From assembly GCA_964636885.1 (NCBI GenBank), contig CAZWVA010000040.1, forward strand, positions 1 through 24,609: 24,609 nt of DNA, given 5' to 3'. Under the pieces are notes generated by a model. It was not told the DNA's origin, did not search any database, and was given only the letters and a program-made list of their open reading frames with translations. This document shows positions 7,471-15,604 of this stretch, in pieces. The DNA is from CAZWVA01 sp964636885 (GTDB taxonomy: Bacteria > Desulfobacterota_D > UBA1144 > Nemesobacterales > CSP1-2). Position 1 is the first letter of the stretch. The number at the start of each line of letters is the position of its first letter. Both the position numbers and the translations under genes were made by a program.

Positions 7471-8184
7471 CTAACCGCAGAGCCGAACCATCTCCCTTAC
7501 CGCTTCTTCGATCCCTACGATGAGGGATCGGGCCACTATGCTGTGCCCGATGTTTAGCTCCTCTATTCCCTTTATCACCGCTATTTTCCTTACGTTTGTG
7601 TAGTTGAGCCCGTGTCCAGCCGAGACCCGAAAACCGAGGTTGAGGGCTCTTTCCACTGAACGCTCTATTTTTATGAGCTCTTCTACTCTTCTATCCTCGT
7701 CTTTAGCCTCTGCATAGAGGCCGGTGTGGATCTCCACCATATCGGCACCCGTCTTCTTTGCAGCACCTAACTGCTCGATATCTGGGTCTACAAAGAGACT
7801 CACAAATAGACCCCCCGCCTTGAGTCGTCTCACAACCTCGGCCACGGATTCGGTGTTACCGAGGACATTGAGTCCGCCCTCGGTGGTTAGCTCCTCTCTC
7901 TTTTCTGGTACGAGTGTTACCATGTCCGGTTTTATATCAAGGGCGATCTCCGTCATCTCGACCGTGGGAGCCATCTCCATATTGAGTTTGGTTTTTACCG
8001 TGTGCCTTAGGATCCTAAGGTCTCTATCCTGTATGTGTCTTCTATCCTCTCTAAGATGAACCACTATGCCCTCGGCCCCTGCTACCTCCGCCAGGTAGGC
8101 CGCCAGGATGGGATCCGGTTCGATCCCCCTCCTTGCCTGTCTTACGGTTGCTATGTGATCGATATTTACGTTTAATCTAGGCAT
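7471..8184 (-). CDS. pdxJ: Pyridoxine 5'-phosphate synthase
   Basis: PdxJ condenses 1-deoxy-D-xylulose-5-phosphate with 3-amino-2-oxopropyl phosphate to form pyridoxine-5'-phosphate, the ring-closing step of DXP-dependent vitamin B6 synthesis. Signatures are LNVNIDHIATVRQARRG at the N-terminus, VVHLREDRRHIQDRD with the active-site His, a mid-protein LVPEKREELTTEGGL, and the C-terminal AGHGLNYTN and ELNIGHSIVA. The length of 237 aa is normal. The start lies 4 nt after the glmM stop, so the two are likely translationally coupled. Its product cofactor PLP serves CysK, encoded at the head of the same gene run. Confidence 0.97.
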   Translation of the reverse strand: MPRLNVNIDHIATVRQARRGIEPDPILAAYLAEVAGAEGIVVHLREDRRHIQDRDLRILRHTVKTKLNMEMAPTVEMTEIALDIKPDMVTLVPEKREELTTEGGLNVLGNTESVAEVVRRLKAGGLFVSLFVDPDIEQLGAAKKTGADMVEIHTGLYAEAKDEDRRVEELIKIERSVERALNLGFRVSAGHGLNYTNVRKIAVIKGIEELNIGHSIVARSLIVGIEEAVREMVRLCG

Positions 8185-8188
8185 CTTT

Positions 8189-9562
8189 CTAGGTTCCTAT
8201 GTCCTTTTTGATTACGGAAGCGATTTCCTCCGCGATCTCTTTTATAAGGGATTCGTTTTCACCTTCAACCATGATCCTTGCAAGTGGTTCCGTTCCCGAG
8301 TACCTAAGGTTTATCCTTCCGAGACCCTTAAGCCTTTTCTCGGATATAGAAACCACATCGGCAAGCTTGGGGATACCCTTAAAGGGTTTCTTCTCCCTCA
8401 CCTTTACATTGAGAAGGATCTGAGGGAATAGATCTATTATCTTTGCAAGCTCGGAGAGTCTCTTTTCCTTTCGCTTCATAATTGCAAGTACTTGAAGGGC
8501 GGCAAGCGTTCCATCACCGGTTGTGGTGTGGTCTATGAACACTATATGCCCCGATTTTTCTCCACCGAAATTGCATCCCCTTTTCCTCATCTCCTCAACA
8601 ACGTACCTGTCACCTACCGGCGTTCTGAGTAATCTTCCCCCTTTTCCCTGTATGAACATCTCAAGGGCCATATTGCTCATCACAGTTGCCACTAGGGTGT
8701 TTTTGAGTAGTCTGCCGGACTCGATCATCTCATCGGCGCAAATAGCCATTATTTTATCCCCATCCACTTCCTCTCCGGTTTCATCGCATAGTATGATCCT
8801 GTCTGCATCACCGTCGAGTGCTATTCCAACGTCTGCCCCCGTTTCGAGAACCCTTTTTTTGAGTAACCCAGGATTAAGGGCACCGCATTCGGTGTTTATG
8901 TTCCTGCCATTTGGATTGACCCCGATAGTAATGACCTCGGCTCCCAGTTCCTGAAACACGATAGGAGATACCTTATAGGCGGCGCCATTGGCACAATCGA
9001 GAACGAGTTTTATCCCTTCTAATGTTAGATCCCTCGGAAATGTGTTCTTAACAAAGACGACGTATCTCCCTGCGGCATCGTCTATCCTCGATACCTTCCC
9101 AATCTCTCCAGAAGGGACGCTTAGGTTATCAACCCTTTTACTCAGTATGATTCTCTCTATCTCCAACTCCTTTTCATCCGGCAATTTAAATCCGGATTTG
9201 TCAAAGAACTTTATCCCGTTGTCTTCAAACGGGTTATGGGAGGCCGATATAACCACACCGGCATCCGCACGCATGCTTACCGTTAGGAACGCAATAGCCG
9301 GGGTGGGAAGCGGACCGACGAGTAGCACATCGGCTCCCATAGAAGCGATTCCAGCCGATATGGCCTGCTCAAACATGTACCCAGAGAGCCTGGTATCCTT
9401 TCCGATTACCACCTTTGGCCTTCTCGAATCCCTTTTCTGTGCCCTTAGTATATGGGTTAGGGCTTTCCCCAGTCTGAGGCTCATCTCAGGGGTCATCGGA
9501 TCACGGTTTGCCACTCCCCTAACTCCGTCCGTTCCAAATAGCTGTTTCCGGTTGTGCTTCAA
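8189..9562 (-). CDS. glmM: Phosphoglucosamine mutase
   Basis: GlmM converts glucosamine-6-phosphate to glucosamine-1-phosphate on the way to UDP-GlcNAc for peptidoglycan and lipopolysaccharide. The four domains of the alpha-D-phosphohexomutase family are present: phosphoserine loop ISASHNP (S108), metal loop DGDADR near residue 250, sugar loop GGEKSGH near 330, and the C-terminal phosphate site RYSGTEP. The length of 457 aa is typical. The start is a TTG preceded by the strong purine run GGGGGAGGAGGGA. It lies 15 nt after cdaR; the cdaA-cdaR-glmM order is conserved in many bacteria, and in Firmicutes CdaA and GlmM interact physically. Confidence 0.97.
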   Translation of the reverse strand: MKHNRKQLFGTDGVRGVANRDPMTPEMSLRLGKALTHILRAQKRDSRRPKVVIGKDTRLSGYMFEQAISAGIASMGADVLLVGPLPTPAIAFLTVSMRADAGVVISASHNPFEDNGIKFFDKSGFKLPDEKELEIERIILSKRVDNLSVPSGEIGKVSRIDDAAGRYVVFVKNTFPRDLTLEGIKLVLDCANGAAYKVSPIVFQELGAEVITIGVNPNGRNINTECGALNPGLLKKRVLETGADVGIALDGDADRIILCDETGEEVDGDKIMAICADEMIESGRLLKNTLVATVMSNMALEMFIQGKGGRLLRTPVGDRYVVEEMRKRGCNFGGEKSGHIVFIDHTTTGDGTLAALQVLAIMKRKEKRLSELAKIIDLFPQILLNVKVREKKPFKGIPKLADVVSISEKRLKGLGRINLRYSGTEPLARIMVEGENESLIKEIAEEIASVIKKDIGT

Positions 9563-9577
9563 TCCCTCCTCCCCCTT

Positions 9578-10555
9578 TTAGTTTAACCTGACCTCGATTG
9601 ACATCGGGACCTTCTTCTTAAGCGTGATAACCTCTTTATGCGGATAGGTTACGTCTACCTGTAACCTCACTAGCTTGCCAGTATTATTATCGAGGTTGCT
9701 ACCGTCAACGAATACGTTTATGTCATCACTACTTAAGTCCTTAATAACGCTATAAGGACCTTCAAATACGAGCTCTGCCTTGGTTAGTCCTACGGGTTCG
9801 AAATCGCGTTTATCGAAGTTTACAAATCGTATATCCATATCCTTAAACTGCTTTTCAACCATCTGTTCCCTGATATCCACAGTGACCTTTACCATCTTAT
9901 CGCCCACTATGTCGATAAGTGGGCTGGGGGACCTCAAAGGAACCTGGATCGTGAACTTGGATCTCACCCCTACTATGGATACGACGTCTGTTGGGATAGT
10001 GTCGATCTTGGATACCGTGTTCTTCGGTCCTCTGATCTCGACCTTAGAAGGGATCACCGTTGGTACACCAACCACCTCGTATCCGGTGTCTACGGGACCG
10101 ACTATTACGGGTTGCACATCAACCTCCCTTCGCATCAATCTGTCTATATCTATCCTTATCTCGGCAGGGGTTATTCCCGTTACCTGCACTCCTCTTGGCG
10201 TTTTTATCTGGTCCATCTGGATCTCAAATTTGGAGAGCCCGGGTGAGGCATTTGAAAGATCGAGACTAAAAACGATATTCCGAGAGGAGAGGGACGAAAG
10301 CTGTGTGCGGGGTCCGCGAACCCTAACGTTCAGCCTTTCAGGAGGGTTATTCACTATAATGAGATCCGAAGGCAGGTTTATGTAGTTTACATTTACGGAT
10401 ACGCTCTTCTCGATATCGTGCTCGATATTGGCCACGAACCAGAGCACTATGGCTATAGCGACGGCTAAAATCTTTTTACCGATGTTTTTTAAGAGTATGT
10501 TTTTAGCCTCGTTATGCCTTTTAAGCACTGCCCTTTTCAACTCGCTTTCTTCCAA
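9578..10555 (-). CDS. cdaR: YbbR-domain protein, CdaA regulator
   Basis: CdaR-type proteins are anchored in the membrane, expose YbbR repeats outside it and modulate the diadenylate cyclase CdaA. One transmembrane segment is visible at about residues 27-44 (KILAVAIAIVLWFVANI). It is followed by roughly three beta-rich YbbR units, each with phrases such as VRVRGPRTQLSSL, VEIRGPKNTVSKI and LVFEGPYSVIKDL. The length of 325 aa fits a three-repeat member. The start is uncertain. The TTG at 10555 overlaps cdaA by 35 nt and has little Shine-Dalgarno support; a TTG at 10540 (GGAAG 8 nt upstream) or a GTG at 10528 are alternatives. Confidence 0.9.
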   Translation of the reverse strand: MEESELKRAVLKRHNEAKNILLKNIGKKILAVAIAIVLWFVANIEHDIEKSVSVNVNYINLPSDLIIVNNPPERLNVRVRGPRTQLSSLSSRNIVFSLDLSNASPGLSKFEIQMDQIKTPRGVQVTGITPAEIRIDIDRLMRREVDVQPVIVGPVDTGYEVVGVPTVIPSKVEIRGPKNTVSKIDTIPTDVVSIVGVRSKFTIQVPLRSPSPLIDIVGDKMVKVTVDIREQMVEKQFKDMDIRFVNFDKRDFEPVGLTKAELVFEGPYSVIKDLSSDDINVFVDGSNLDNNTGKLVRLQVDVTYPHKEVITLKKKVPMSIEVRLN

Positions 10556-11354
10556 AAATGCGGCCTAGAGTACCGAACCTCTCGGTCTGGTATCTCCGTA
10601 CCTCAAGGAGATCGAGGAGACGGTTGTTGAGAGAAGTCGCATCGAGCCCCCTTGTAAGGTTACCCTCGAAAGCAAGGGATACTATTCCGGTTTCCTCCGA
10701 CACCACGACTACTATAGCATCTGTCTCCCTTGAAAGCCCGATTGCGGCCCGGTGTCTCGTTCCCAGTTCCCTTTCCAGATCCGGATCCGTGGCCAGTGGA
10801 AAGAAAGAACCCGCCGATAGTATCTTGTTTCTACCTATTATCATCCCGCCGTCGTGGAGAGGGGAAGAGGTATTAAAGATGCTTATAATCAACTCCCTCG
10901 ACACCCATGCGTCTATTCTCATGCCGATCTCAACGAAATCCGCAAGGCTGTTGGCCCTCTCAATTGCGATGAGGGCGCCGATCTTACGGTTTGCGAGGAA
11001 ACTCGTGGATTTTACGATCTCGTCAATAACGAGTTCATCTGATTTTCCGGCCGATAGCCTTAGGAGGAGGGGACTCTTGCCAAGTGCCGCAAGGGCTCTA
11101 CGAATGTCGTTTTGAAATAGGATCACGGTGATTATAATTATAGAACCGAGAAAGTGACCTAGGACCCAGTTGAGGGTATAAAACTCCCATCTTTGTGAAA
11201 CGAAGTAGAGCACGAAAAGCGCCATGAGACCAAATAGTATTTGAACCGCTCGCGTGCCTTCTATAATACTTAGTAGGTAGTAGATGATAGTGGCAACGAT
11301 GATGATATCTATCGTGTCACCTATGTATCTAAAGTTGGATATGGTGTCAAACAT
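10521..11354 (-). CDS. cdaA: Membrane diadenylate cyclase (c-di-AMP synthase)
   Basis: CdaA condenses two ATP into cyclic di-AMP, a messenger controlling potassium uptake and wall homeostasis. Three membrane helices occupy roughly residues 12-30, 36-53 and 65-82. The DAC domain follows, with HDGGMIIG (D168-G169-G170) and the nucleotide motif GTRHRAA (R200, H201, R202). In Firmicute enzymes the first motif reads DGA; here Ala is Gly. The length of 277 aa is normal. The start lies 20 nt after folP, and the 3' end overlaps cdaR. c-di-AMP is best known in Gram-positive bacteria, but this gene block also occurs in several didermal lineages. Confidence 0.95.
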   Translation of the reverse strand: MFDTISNFRYIGDTIDIIIVATIIYYLLSIIEGTRAVQILFGLMALFVLYFVSQRWEFYTLNWVLGHFLGSIIIITVILFQNDIRRALAALGKSPLLLRLSAGKSDELVIDEIVKSTSFLANRKIGALIAIERANSLADFVEIGMRIDAWVSRELIISIFNTSSPLHDGGMIIGRNKILSAGSFFPLATDPDLERELGTRHRAAIGLSRETDAIVVVVSEETGIVSLAFEGNLTRGLDATSLNNRLLDLLEVRRYQTERFGTLGRIFGRKRVEKGSA

Positions 11355-11374
11355 AGATCCATCCCTAAATCGCT

Positions 11375-12289
11375 CTAGTTTGCGTTTAGAACCGAATCGG
11401 CCATCTGGGCTATGAGCCTCATGGGGAGTACATCATGAACCCTGACGACAGAAGCGCAGTTCATAATACCAATCGCGATAGTTGCAGCGGTACCGAATAG
11501 GGTGGCTTCCGGGTACTCAGAACCAAGGGCCCTTGCGATAAAGGACTTCCGTGAGGTTCCGATTAGTATGGGTTTCTCTAGTACGAGAAAATCGCTTAAA
11601 CGCCTAAGTAGCGTGAGATTCTGGTCTGGTGTCTTCCCGAACCCAAACCCCGGATCAACCAGGATGCTCTGCGGATCCACCCCTTTTTCCTCTGCTTTTC
11701 TTACCGATTCCCCTAGGGAACGGATTATATCAGAAACGATTGAACTATACCGTGTTTTATCCTGCATATCGCGTGGACGGGATGGGGTATGCATTAACAC
11801 GAGTCCAGCTCGGTATTTCGCTACGATCTCAGCGATTCGGGGTTCAAATTTTAGCCCGCTTATGTCGTTTACTATTGATACTCCCTCTTCCAGGGCTTCC
11901 AGGGCCACCCTTGCCTTTGTGGTATCTATCGATAGAACGATGTCGAACCTCTTTACCACCTCTCGTATCACGGGGATCACACGCCTTAGCTCCTCTTCCT
12001 CTGAAACCCCAAGGGAGCCGGGTCTTGTTGACTCACCCCCTATATCTATGATATCCGCACCCTCCTCTATCATCCTCTCGGTTTGTCTTAGAGCGTCTTC
12101 CGGCTTGAGGTACATCCCACCATCGTAGAACGAATCCGGAGTTACGTTAAGTATGCCCATAATACAGGTTCTCTGACCAAGGACGAGCTTCCTATCCCTA
12201 CATACGAAATCGCGTACCCGCCGGAGGCAAAACGATCCCTGCTGGCTTGACGCTACATCGGTTTGATGGGGTCCGTATTGTGAGGTCAT
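11375..12289 (-). CDS. folP: Dihydropteroate synthase
   Basis: FolP joins p-aminobenzoate to 6-hydroxymethyl-dihydropterin pyrophosphate, giving dihydropteroate, the substrate of FolC encoded at 4806-6083; it is the target of sulfonamides. The TIM barrel shows MGILNVTPDSF and the pterin motif DIGGESTRPGS, then SIDTTKA, NDISG, DPGFGFGK and ILIGTSRKSFI. The 304 aa include an N-terminal tail of about 40 residues before the barrel, which is longer than in many homologues, so the true start could be internal. The ATG at 12289 has only a weak purine stretch upstream. The ftsH-folP order is widely conserved. Confidence 0.96.
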   Translation of the reverse strand: MTSQYGPHQTDVASSQQGSFCLRRVRDFVCRDRKLVLGQRTCIMGILNVTPDSFYDGGMYLKPEDALRQTERMIEEGADIIDIGGESTRPGSLGVSEEEELRRVIPVIREVVKRFDIVLSIDTTKARVALEALEEGVSIVNDISGLKFEPRIAEIVAKYRAGLVLMHTPSRPRDMQDKTRYSSIVSDIIRSLGESVRKAEEKGVDPQSILVDPGFGFGKTPDQNLTLLRRLSDFLVLEKPILIGTSRKSFIARALGSEYPEATLFGTAATIAIGIMNCASVVRVHDVLPMRLIAQMADSVLNAN

Positions 12290-12371
12290 TTCCTATGTCT
12301 AGAAGATAGAGTCAAGATTTCAGGGAGATTAGTGGTGGTTAATAACCGTTAGGTCACTACTCCCTTTATCA

Positions 12372-14278
12372 CTATAGCTCCTCAACCTTATTGGTTCTTA
12401 GAGCCACGGCTCCCTTTGGACTGAGTCCACTTTCCCACGAGGGGTACTCCGGTCTTACCTGTTTTACAAGGTCATCGAGTTCTTTTCCGTCAACGACCTC
12501 TTTATCGAGCAGCACCTCGGCGAGCTTGTGTAGGAGCTCTATGTTGTCTTCGAGTATCTTCTTGGCCCTTTTGTAGTTCTCCGTAACTATCCTCTTTATC
12601 TCACTGTCGATTTCAAGTGCGGTAGCTTCGCTATAATCCTTATGCCGTGCGAGTTCCTTTCCAAGGAAGATCTGTTCCTCTCCCTTCCCGAACGTAACGG
12701 GTCCCACCTTTTCGCTCATTCCCCACTCGCATACCATCTTTCTCGCTATCTCGGTTGCCCTTTCAATGTCATTGCCTGCACCGCTCGTCTGCTCCTCGAA
12801 TATTATCTCTTCGGCCGCCCTTCCTCCCAGAAGAACCATGATCGTGTTGTTGAGATAGGCCTTTGAAAGGGTGTATTTGTCCTCTAGGGGAAGCTGTTGA
12901 GTGACGCCAAGGGCAAGCCCCCTAGGGATTATGGTCACCTTATGAATCGGATCGGTTCCCGGAGTGAGCTTTGCAACGAGCGCGTGCCCCCCCTCATGGT
13001 AGGCCGTTATCCTCTTTTCCTTATCGCTTATTATGAGGCTTTTTCTCTCGACCCCCATTATGACCTTATCCTTTGCATACTCAAAATCCTCCATGGCTAT
13101 ACGGGTTCTTCCCAATCGCGCCGCATGGAGGGCGGCTTCGTTTACTAGGTTTTGAAGATCGGCTCCGGAAAAACCGGGGGTTGAACGCGCGATGAGGGAG
13201 ATGTTAACATCCTCGGCTAAAGGGGTGTTTTTCGTATGGACCTTGAGTATCTCTTCTCTTCCCCTTACATCCGGCCTCGGAACCACAACCTGGCGATCGA
13301 ATCTCCCGGGACGGAGAAGGGCAGGGTCAAGGACATCAGGGCGGTTGGTTGCGGCAATTACTATTATTCCCTCGTTCGCCTCAAATCCATCCATTTCGAC
13401 GAGGAGTTGATTAAGGGTCTGTTCCCTCTCGTCGTGGCCTCCGCCGAGACCCGCTCCGCGATGTCGGCCCACGGCGTCTAGTTCGTCAACGAATATGATA
13501 CAAGGGGCATGGCGTTTTGCCTGTACAAAGAGATCTCTCACCCTGGATGCACCAACCCCAACGAACATCTCGACAAAATCGCTGCCGCTTATTATGAAAA
13601 AAGGAACCCCTGCCTCCCCTGCAATGGCCTTTGCAAGGAGCGTTTTTCCGGTTCCTGGGGGACCAACGAGCAAAACCCCCTTTGGTATGCGTCCGCCCAG
13701 ACGGGTGAATTTCTTGGGGTTCTTTAAGAACTCTACTATCTCTTGCACCTCTTCCTTTGCCTCATCGATACCGGCGACGTCTTTAAACGTGGTCTTATTC
13801 TGGTTCTCCGTAAGCATTCGGGCACGACTCTTCCCAAACGACATGGCTTTAGTTCCGCCTGTTTGGATCTGACGCATAAAGAGAACCATTATGACGACAA
13901 GCAGGATGAGAGGAGCCCAATTAAAGAGTATATGGGTTAAAGATCCTTCCCTGTTTTCTGAGAAGCTAAACTCTATATCCTTATCCTTAAGCGTTTTGAT
14001 GAGTCCGTCGCTTGCAGGCCCAGTGGTTTTAAAACCCTGTTNNNNNNNNNNNNNNNNNNNNNNNNNNNNNNNNNNNNNNNNAACTCGACCTTCTCCACAT
14101 CGCCCTTTTCCAGGCTTTTTAGAAAATCGCTATACGGGATCTCTCTGTAGTTGCTCTGGGGCGTATTGATAATCTGATACAGTGCGATTATCGCTACAAA
14201 AATAACCAACCATAAAAGGAGATTCTTAAAAAGCTGGCTGCTCAATTCTACCTCATTTTTAGGGTAAATTTTTACCAA
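12372..14278 (-). CDS. ftsH: ATP-dependent zinc metalloprotease FtsH, interrupted by an assembly gap
   Basis: FtsH is a membrane-anchored AAA+ protease that degrades damaged membrane proteins and regulators. The N-terminal part (14082-14278) has the first membrane helix (LLLWLVIFVAIIAL) and the start of the periplasmic domain. After 40 Ns the frame resumes at 14041 with QGFKTTGP and runs through a second helix (LILLVVIMVLFM) into the AAA+ domain (Walker A GPPGTGKT, Walker B IIFVDELDAVG, SRH) and the protease site HEGGH. The halves are one gene: they fall in different frames only because the N run has the wrong length modulo 3. The TTG at 14278 lacks a ribosome site; TTG 14245, 5 nt after GAGG, is a better start. 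It follows cysK by 37 nt. Confidence 0.95.
14042..14081. other. Assembly gap (40 Ns) inside ftsH
   Basis: The run of 40 unknown bases falls in the FtsH periplasmic domain. The two flanks keep one open frame only if the true gap is 2 modulo 3, whereas 40 is 1 modulo 3. Comparison with typical FtsH spacing between the VEKV segment and the FKT segment suggests about 38 or 41 missing bases. The N count is therefore an estimate or placeholder. Confidence 0.97.
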
Positions 14279-14315
14279 AAAAGGATAGCATACGTACCAG
14301 ACTTTTCAACCAATA

Positions 14316-15281
14316 TCAGAGGACGACCATTCGATTTTCTTTAAAAACGTCCGTGCTTAAGTACCTTTCACCGGTATCGCAGAATATCGTTACGACCTGT
14401 TTTCCTTGACCGAGTCTTTCTGCCACTCTTAAGGCGGCAAGTCCCGCAGCACCTGCCGATATCCCAACCAAAAGCCCCTCTTCCCTTGCGATTGCTTTTG
14501 TAAAAGCCTTTGCCTCTTTTCCCGTTATTGTTATTACCTCGTCGTATATCCTTGTGTTAAGTGTATCGGGAATAAAGCCGGCTCCTATTCCCTGTATATC
14601 ATGCACGTTTGCTTCTTTCCCGGAAAGAACGGCGGACTCGGCGGGCTCTACGGCGACTATATGTATGTTAGGAAACCTTTTTCTTAGTACCTCTCCAACC
14701 CCCGTAATCGTTCCACCTGTTCCAACACCGGCAACGAAGGCATGTATCTCTCCCGGAATCTGCTCCAGTATCTCGGGACCGGTGGTTAATCTGTGCGCCT
14801 CCGGGTTGGCAGGGTTTTTAAACTGTTGGGGCATGAAGGCATCCGGGTTCTTGCGAACGATCTCCTCGGCTTTCCTGACGGCACCCTCCATCTTTTCTTC
14901 AGCGGGGGTAAGGACGAGTTCCGCCCCGTAGGCGGCAAGAAGCAGCCTCCTTTCCATGCTCATATCGTCTGGCATCGTGAGAATAAGCCTGTATCCTTTT
15001 ACGGCACAAACGAGGGCAAGCCCAATCCCCGTGTTGCCGCTTGTAGGCTCTACTATTAGGCTTCTCCCCGGGCTTATCCTTCCCTCCTTTTCCGCCGCTT
15101 CTATCATTCTCAGGCATATCCTCTCCTTTATGCTTCCGGCCGGATTCAGGTTCTCTAGCTTTGCCCAGACTGTGGCCGCTTTTTTGGGAACCACCTTCTT
15201 AAGCCTTATCACGGGTGTATCCCCAATTAGTTCAAGTACACTGTTTACACAGGGAGCAACCTTCATTTCTCTATTTCTCAC
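14316..15281 (-). CDS. cysK: Cysteine synthase (O-acetylserine sulfhydrylase)
   Basis: This PLP enzyme makes cysteine from O-acetylserine and sulfide. The PLP lysine is K52 in NPAGSIKER. The phosphate/substrate loop PTSGNTGIGLA and the glycine-rich GVGTGGTITGVGE and GISAGAAGLAA motifs are present. The length of 321 aa is typical. PAGSIKER rather than PGGSVKDR, and the short C-terminus, are within the CysK/CysM range, so CysM-like use of other sulfur donors is possible. The start is GTG at 15281 or, more likely, ATG at 15266, which begins MKVAPCVNSVLELIGDTP; neither has a strong ribosome site. It heads the co-directional run into ftsH and carries its own candidate promoter. Confidence 0.93.
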   Translation of the reverse strand: MRNREMKVAPCVNSVLELIGDTPVIRLKKVVPKKAATVWAKLENLNPAGSIKERICLRMIEAAEKEGRISPGRSLIVEPTSGNTGIGLALVCAVKGYRLILTMPDDMSMERRLLLAAYGAELVLTPAEEKMEGAVRKAEEIVRKNPDAFMPQQFKNPANPEAHRLTTGPEILEQIPGEIHAFVAGVGTGGTITGVGEVLRKRFPNIHIVAVEPAESAVLSGKEANVHDIQGIGAGFIPDTLNTRIYDEVITITGKEAKAFTKAIAREEGLLVGISAGAAGLAALRVAERLGQGKQVVTIFCDTGERYLSTDVFKENRMVVL

Positions 15282-15301
15282 GGATCTTTTGTTTTCTTAT
15301 A

Positions 15302-15330
15302 ATGATAATGACAGGGCTATGGAAAAACAA
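15302..15330 (-). promoter_or_regulatory. Candidate promoter for cysK
   Basis: On the minus strand TTGTTT (15325-15330, 4 of 6) is separated by 17 bp from TATCAT (15302-15307, 5 of 6). The start would fall near 15295. On the plus strand the -10 region reads TATAATGATAAT (15298-15309), two tandem hexamers close to the Fur repeat unit GATAAT, so an overlapping operator is possible. Confidence 0.45.
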
Positions 15331-15359
15331 ATCGAATTCCTCTAAAATAATCGCCCAGT

Positions 15360-15566
15360 TCACTTTAGGATAAGTAGAAGTACCTCTATGAGTACTTCTC
15401 TATCCTTATCGAGCAGGGACCGCAGAATCGTTTTTACAACCTCCCACGAAGCGTCGGGTTTCCGAATCTCGTTCTTGAGTTTAAGGAGTATACCCTTTAG
15501 CTCCTGGTCTTCTATCCCACGGATGTAGTTACCAAGGACTTCCTCTTCATTTCTTCTTTCTGCCAT
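15360..15566 (-). CDS. Small uncharacterised protein (68 aa)
   Basis: I do not recognise it. The product begins MAERRNEEEVLGNYIRGIED, is highly charged in its first two thirds and ends in the hydrophobic stretch VLIEVLLLILK. It should be all-helical; the leucine-rich tail could be an amphipathic or partner-binding helix, too short for a confident membrane span. No Shine-Dalgarno precedes the ATG, but a TATTAT hexamer (15575-15580, minus strand) ends 8 nt upstream, which would fit a nearly leaderless message. It lies 78 nt upstream of cysK on the same strand and is divergent from the penicillin-binding protein gene. The codon pattern resembles its neighbours, which supports a real gene. Confidence 0.55.
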   Translation of the reverse strand: MAERRNEEEVLGNYIRGIEDQELKGILLKLKNEIRKPDASWEVVKTILRSLLDKDREVLIEVLLLILK

Positions 15567-15573
15567 AGTCGGT

Positions 15574-15579
15574 TATAAT
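15574..15579 (+). promoter_or_regulatory. -10 element for the penicillin-binding protein gene
   Basis: A perfect TATAAT lies 25 nt before the GTG start. No convincing -35 is seen 16-18 bp upstream. The same bases read on the minus strand give TATTAT (15575-15580), a possible -10 for the divergent 68-aa gene, so the two promoters may overlap face to face. Confidence 0.45.
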
Positions 15580-15604
15580 AACTGATTATTGAGCGAAACT
15601 GTAT

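Noticed and set aside
8988..9581. 197-aa open frame on the plus strand
   Set aside because: It lies wholly antisense to glmM, has a low-complexity Ser/Leu/Pro composition and no ribosome site; the minus-strand GlmM motifs are unambiguous.
9780..10385. 201-aa open frame on the plus strand
   Set aside because: It is antisense to cdaR, with Ser/Thr-rich shadow composition and no start signal.
11502..12128. 208-aa open frame on the plus strand
   Set aside because: It is antisense to folP, which has all dihydropteroate synthase motifs; the composition is typical of a shadow frame.
12337..12347. Palindrome GGTTAATAACC between ftsH and folP
   Set aside because: Short with a single-base centre, no T run after it and no sign of a promoter; it may be chance in a transcribed spacer.
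13891..14169. Plus-strand frame running through the N gap
   Set aside because: It is antisense to ftsH and spans unknown bases, so it cannot be a supported gene.
13973..14278. Separate short protein made of the FtsH N-terminus and an unrelated tail
   Set aside because: The tail after the gap is out of frame with ftsH only because the N count is wrong; the other frame continues as FtsH without a stop.
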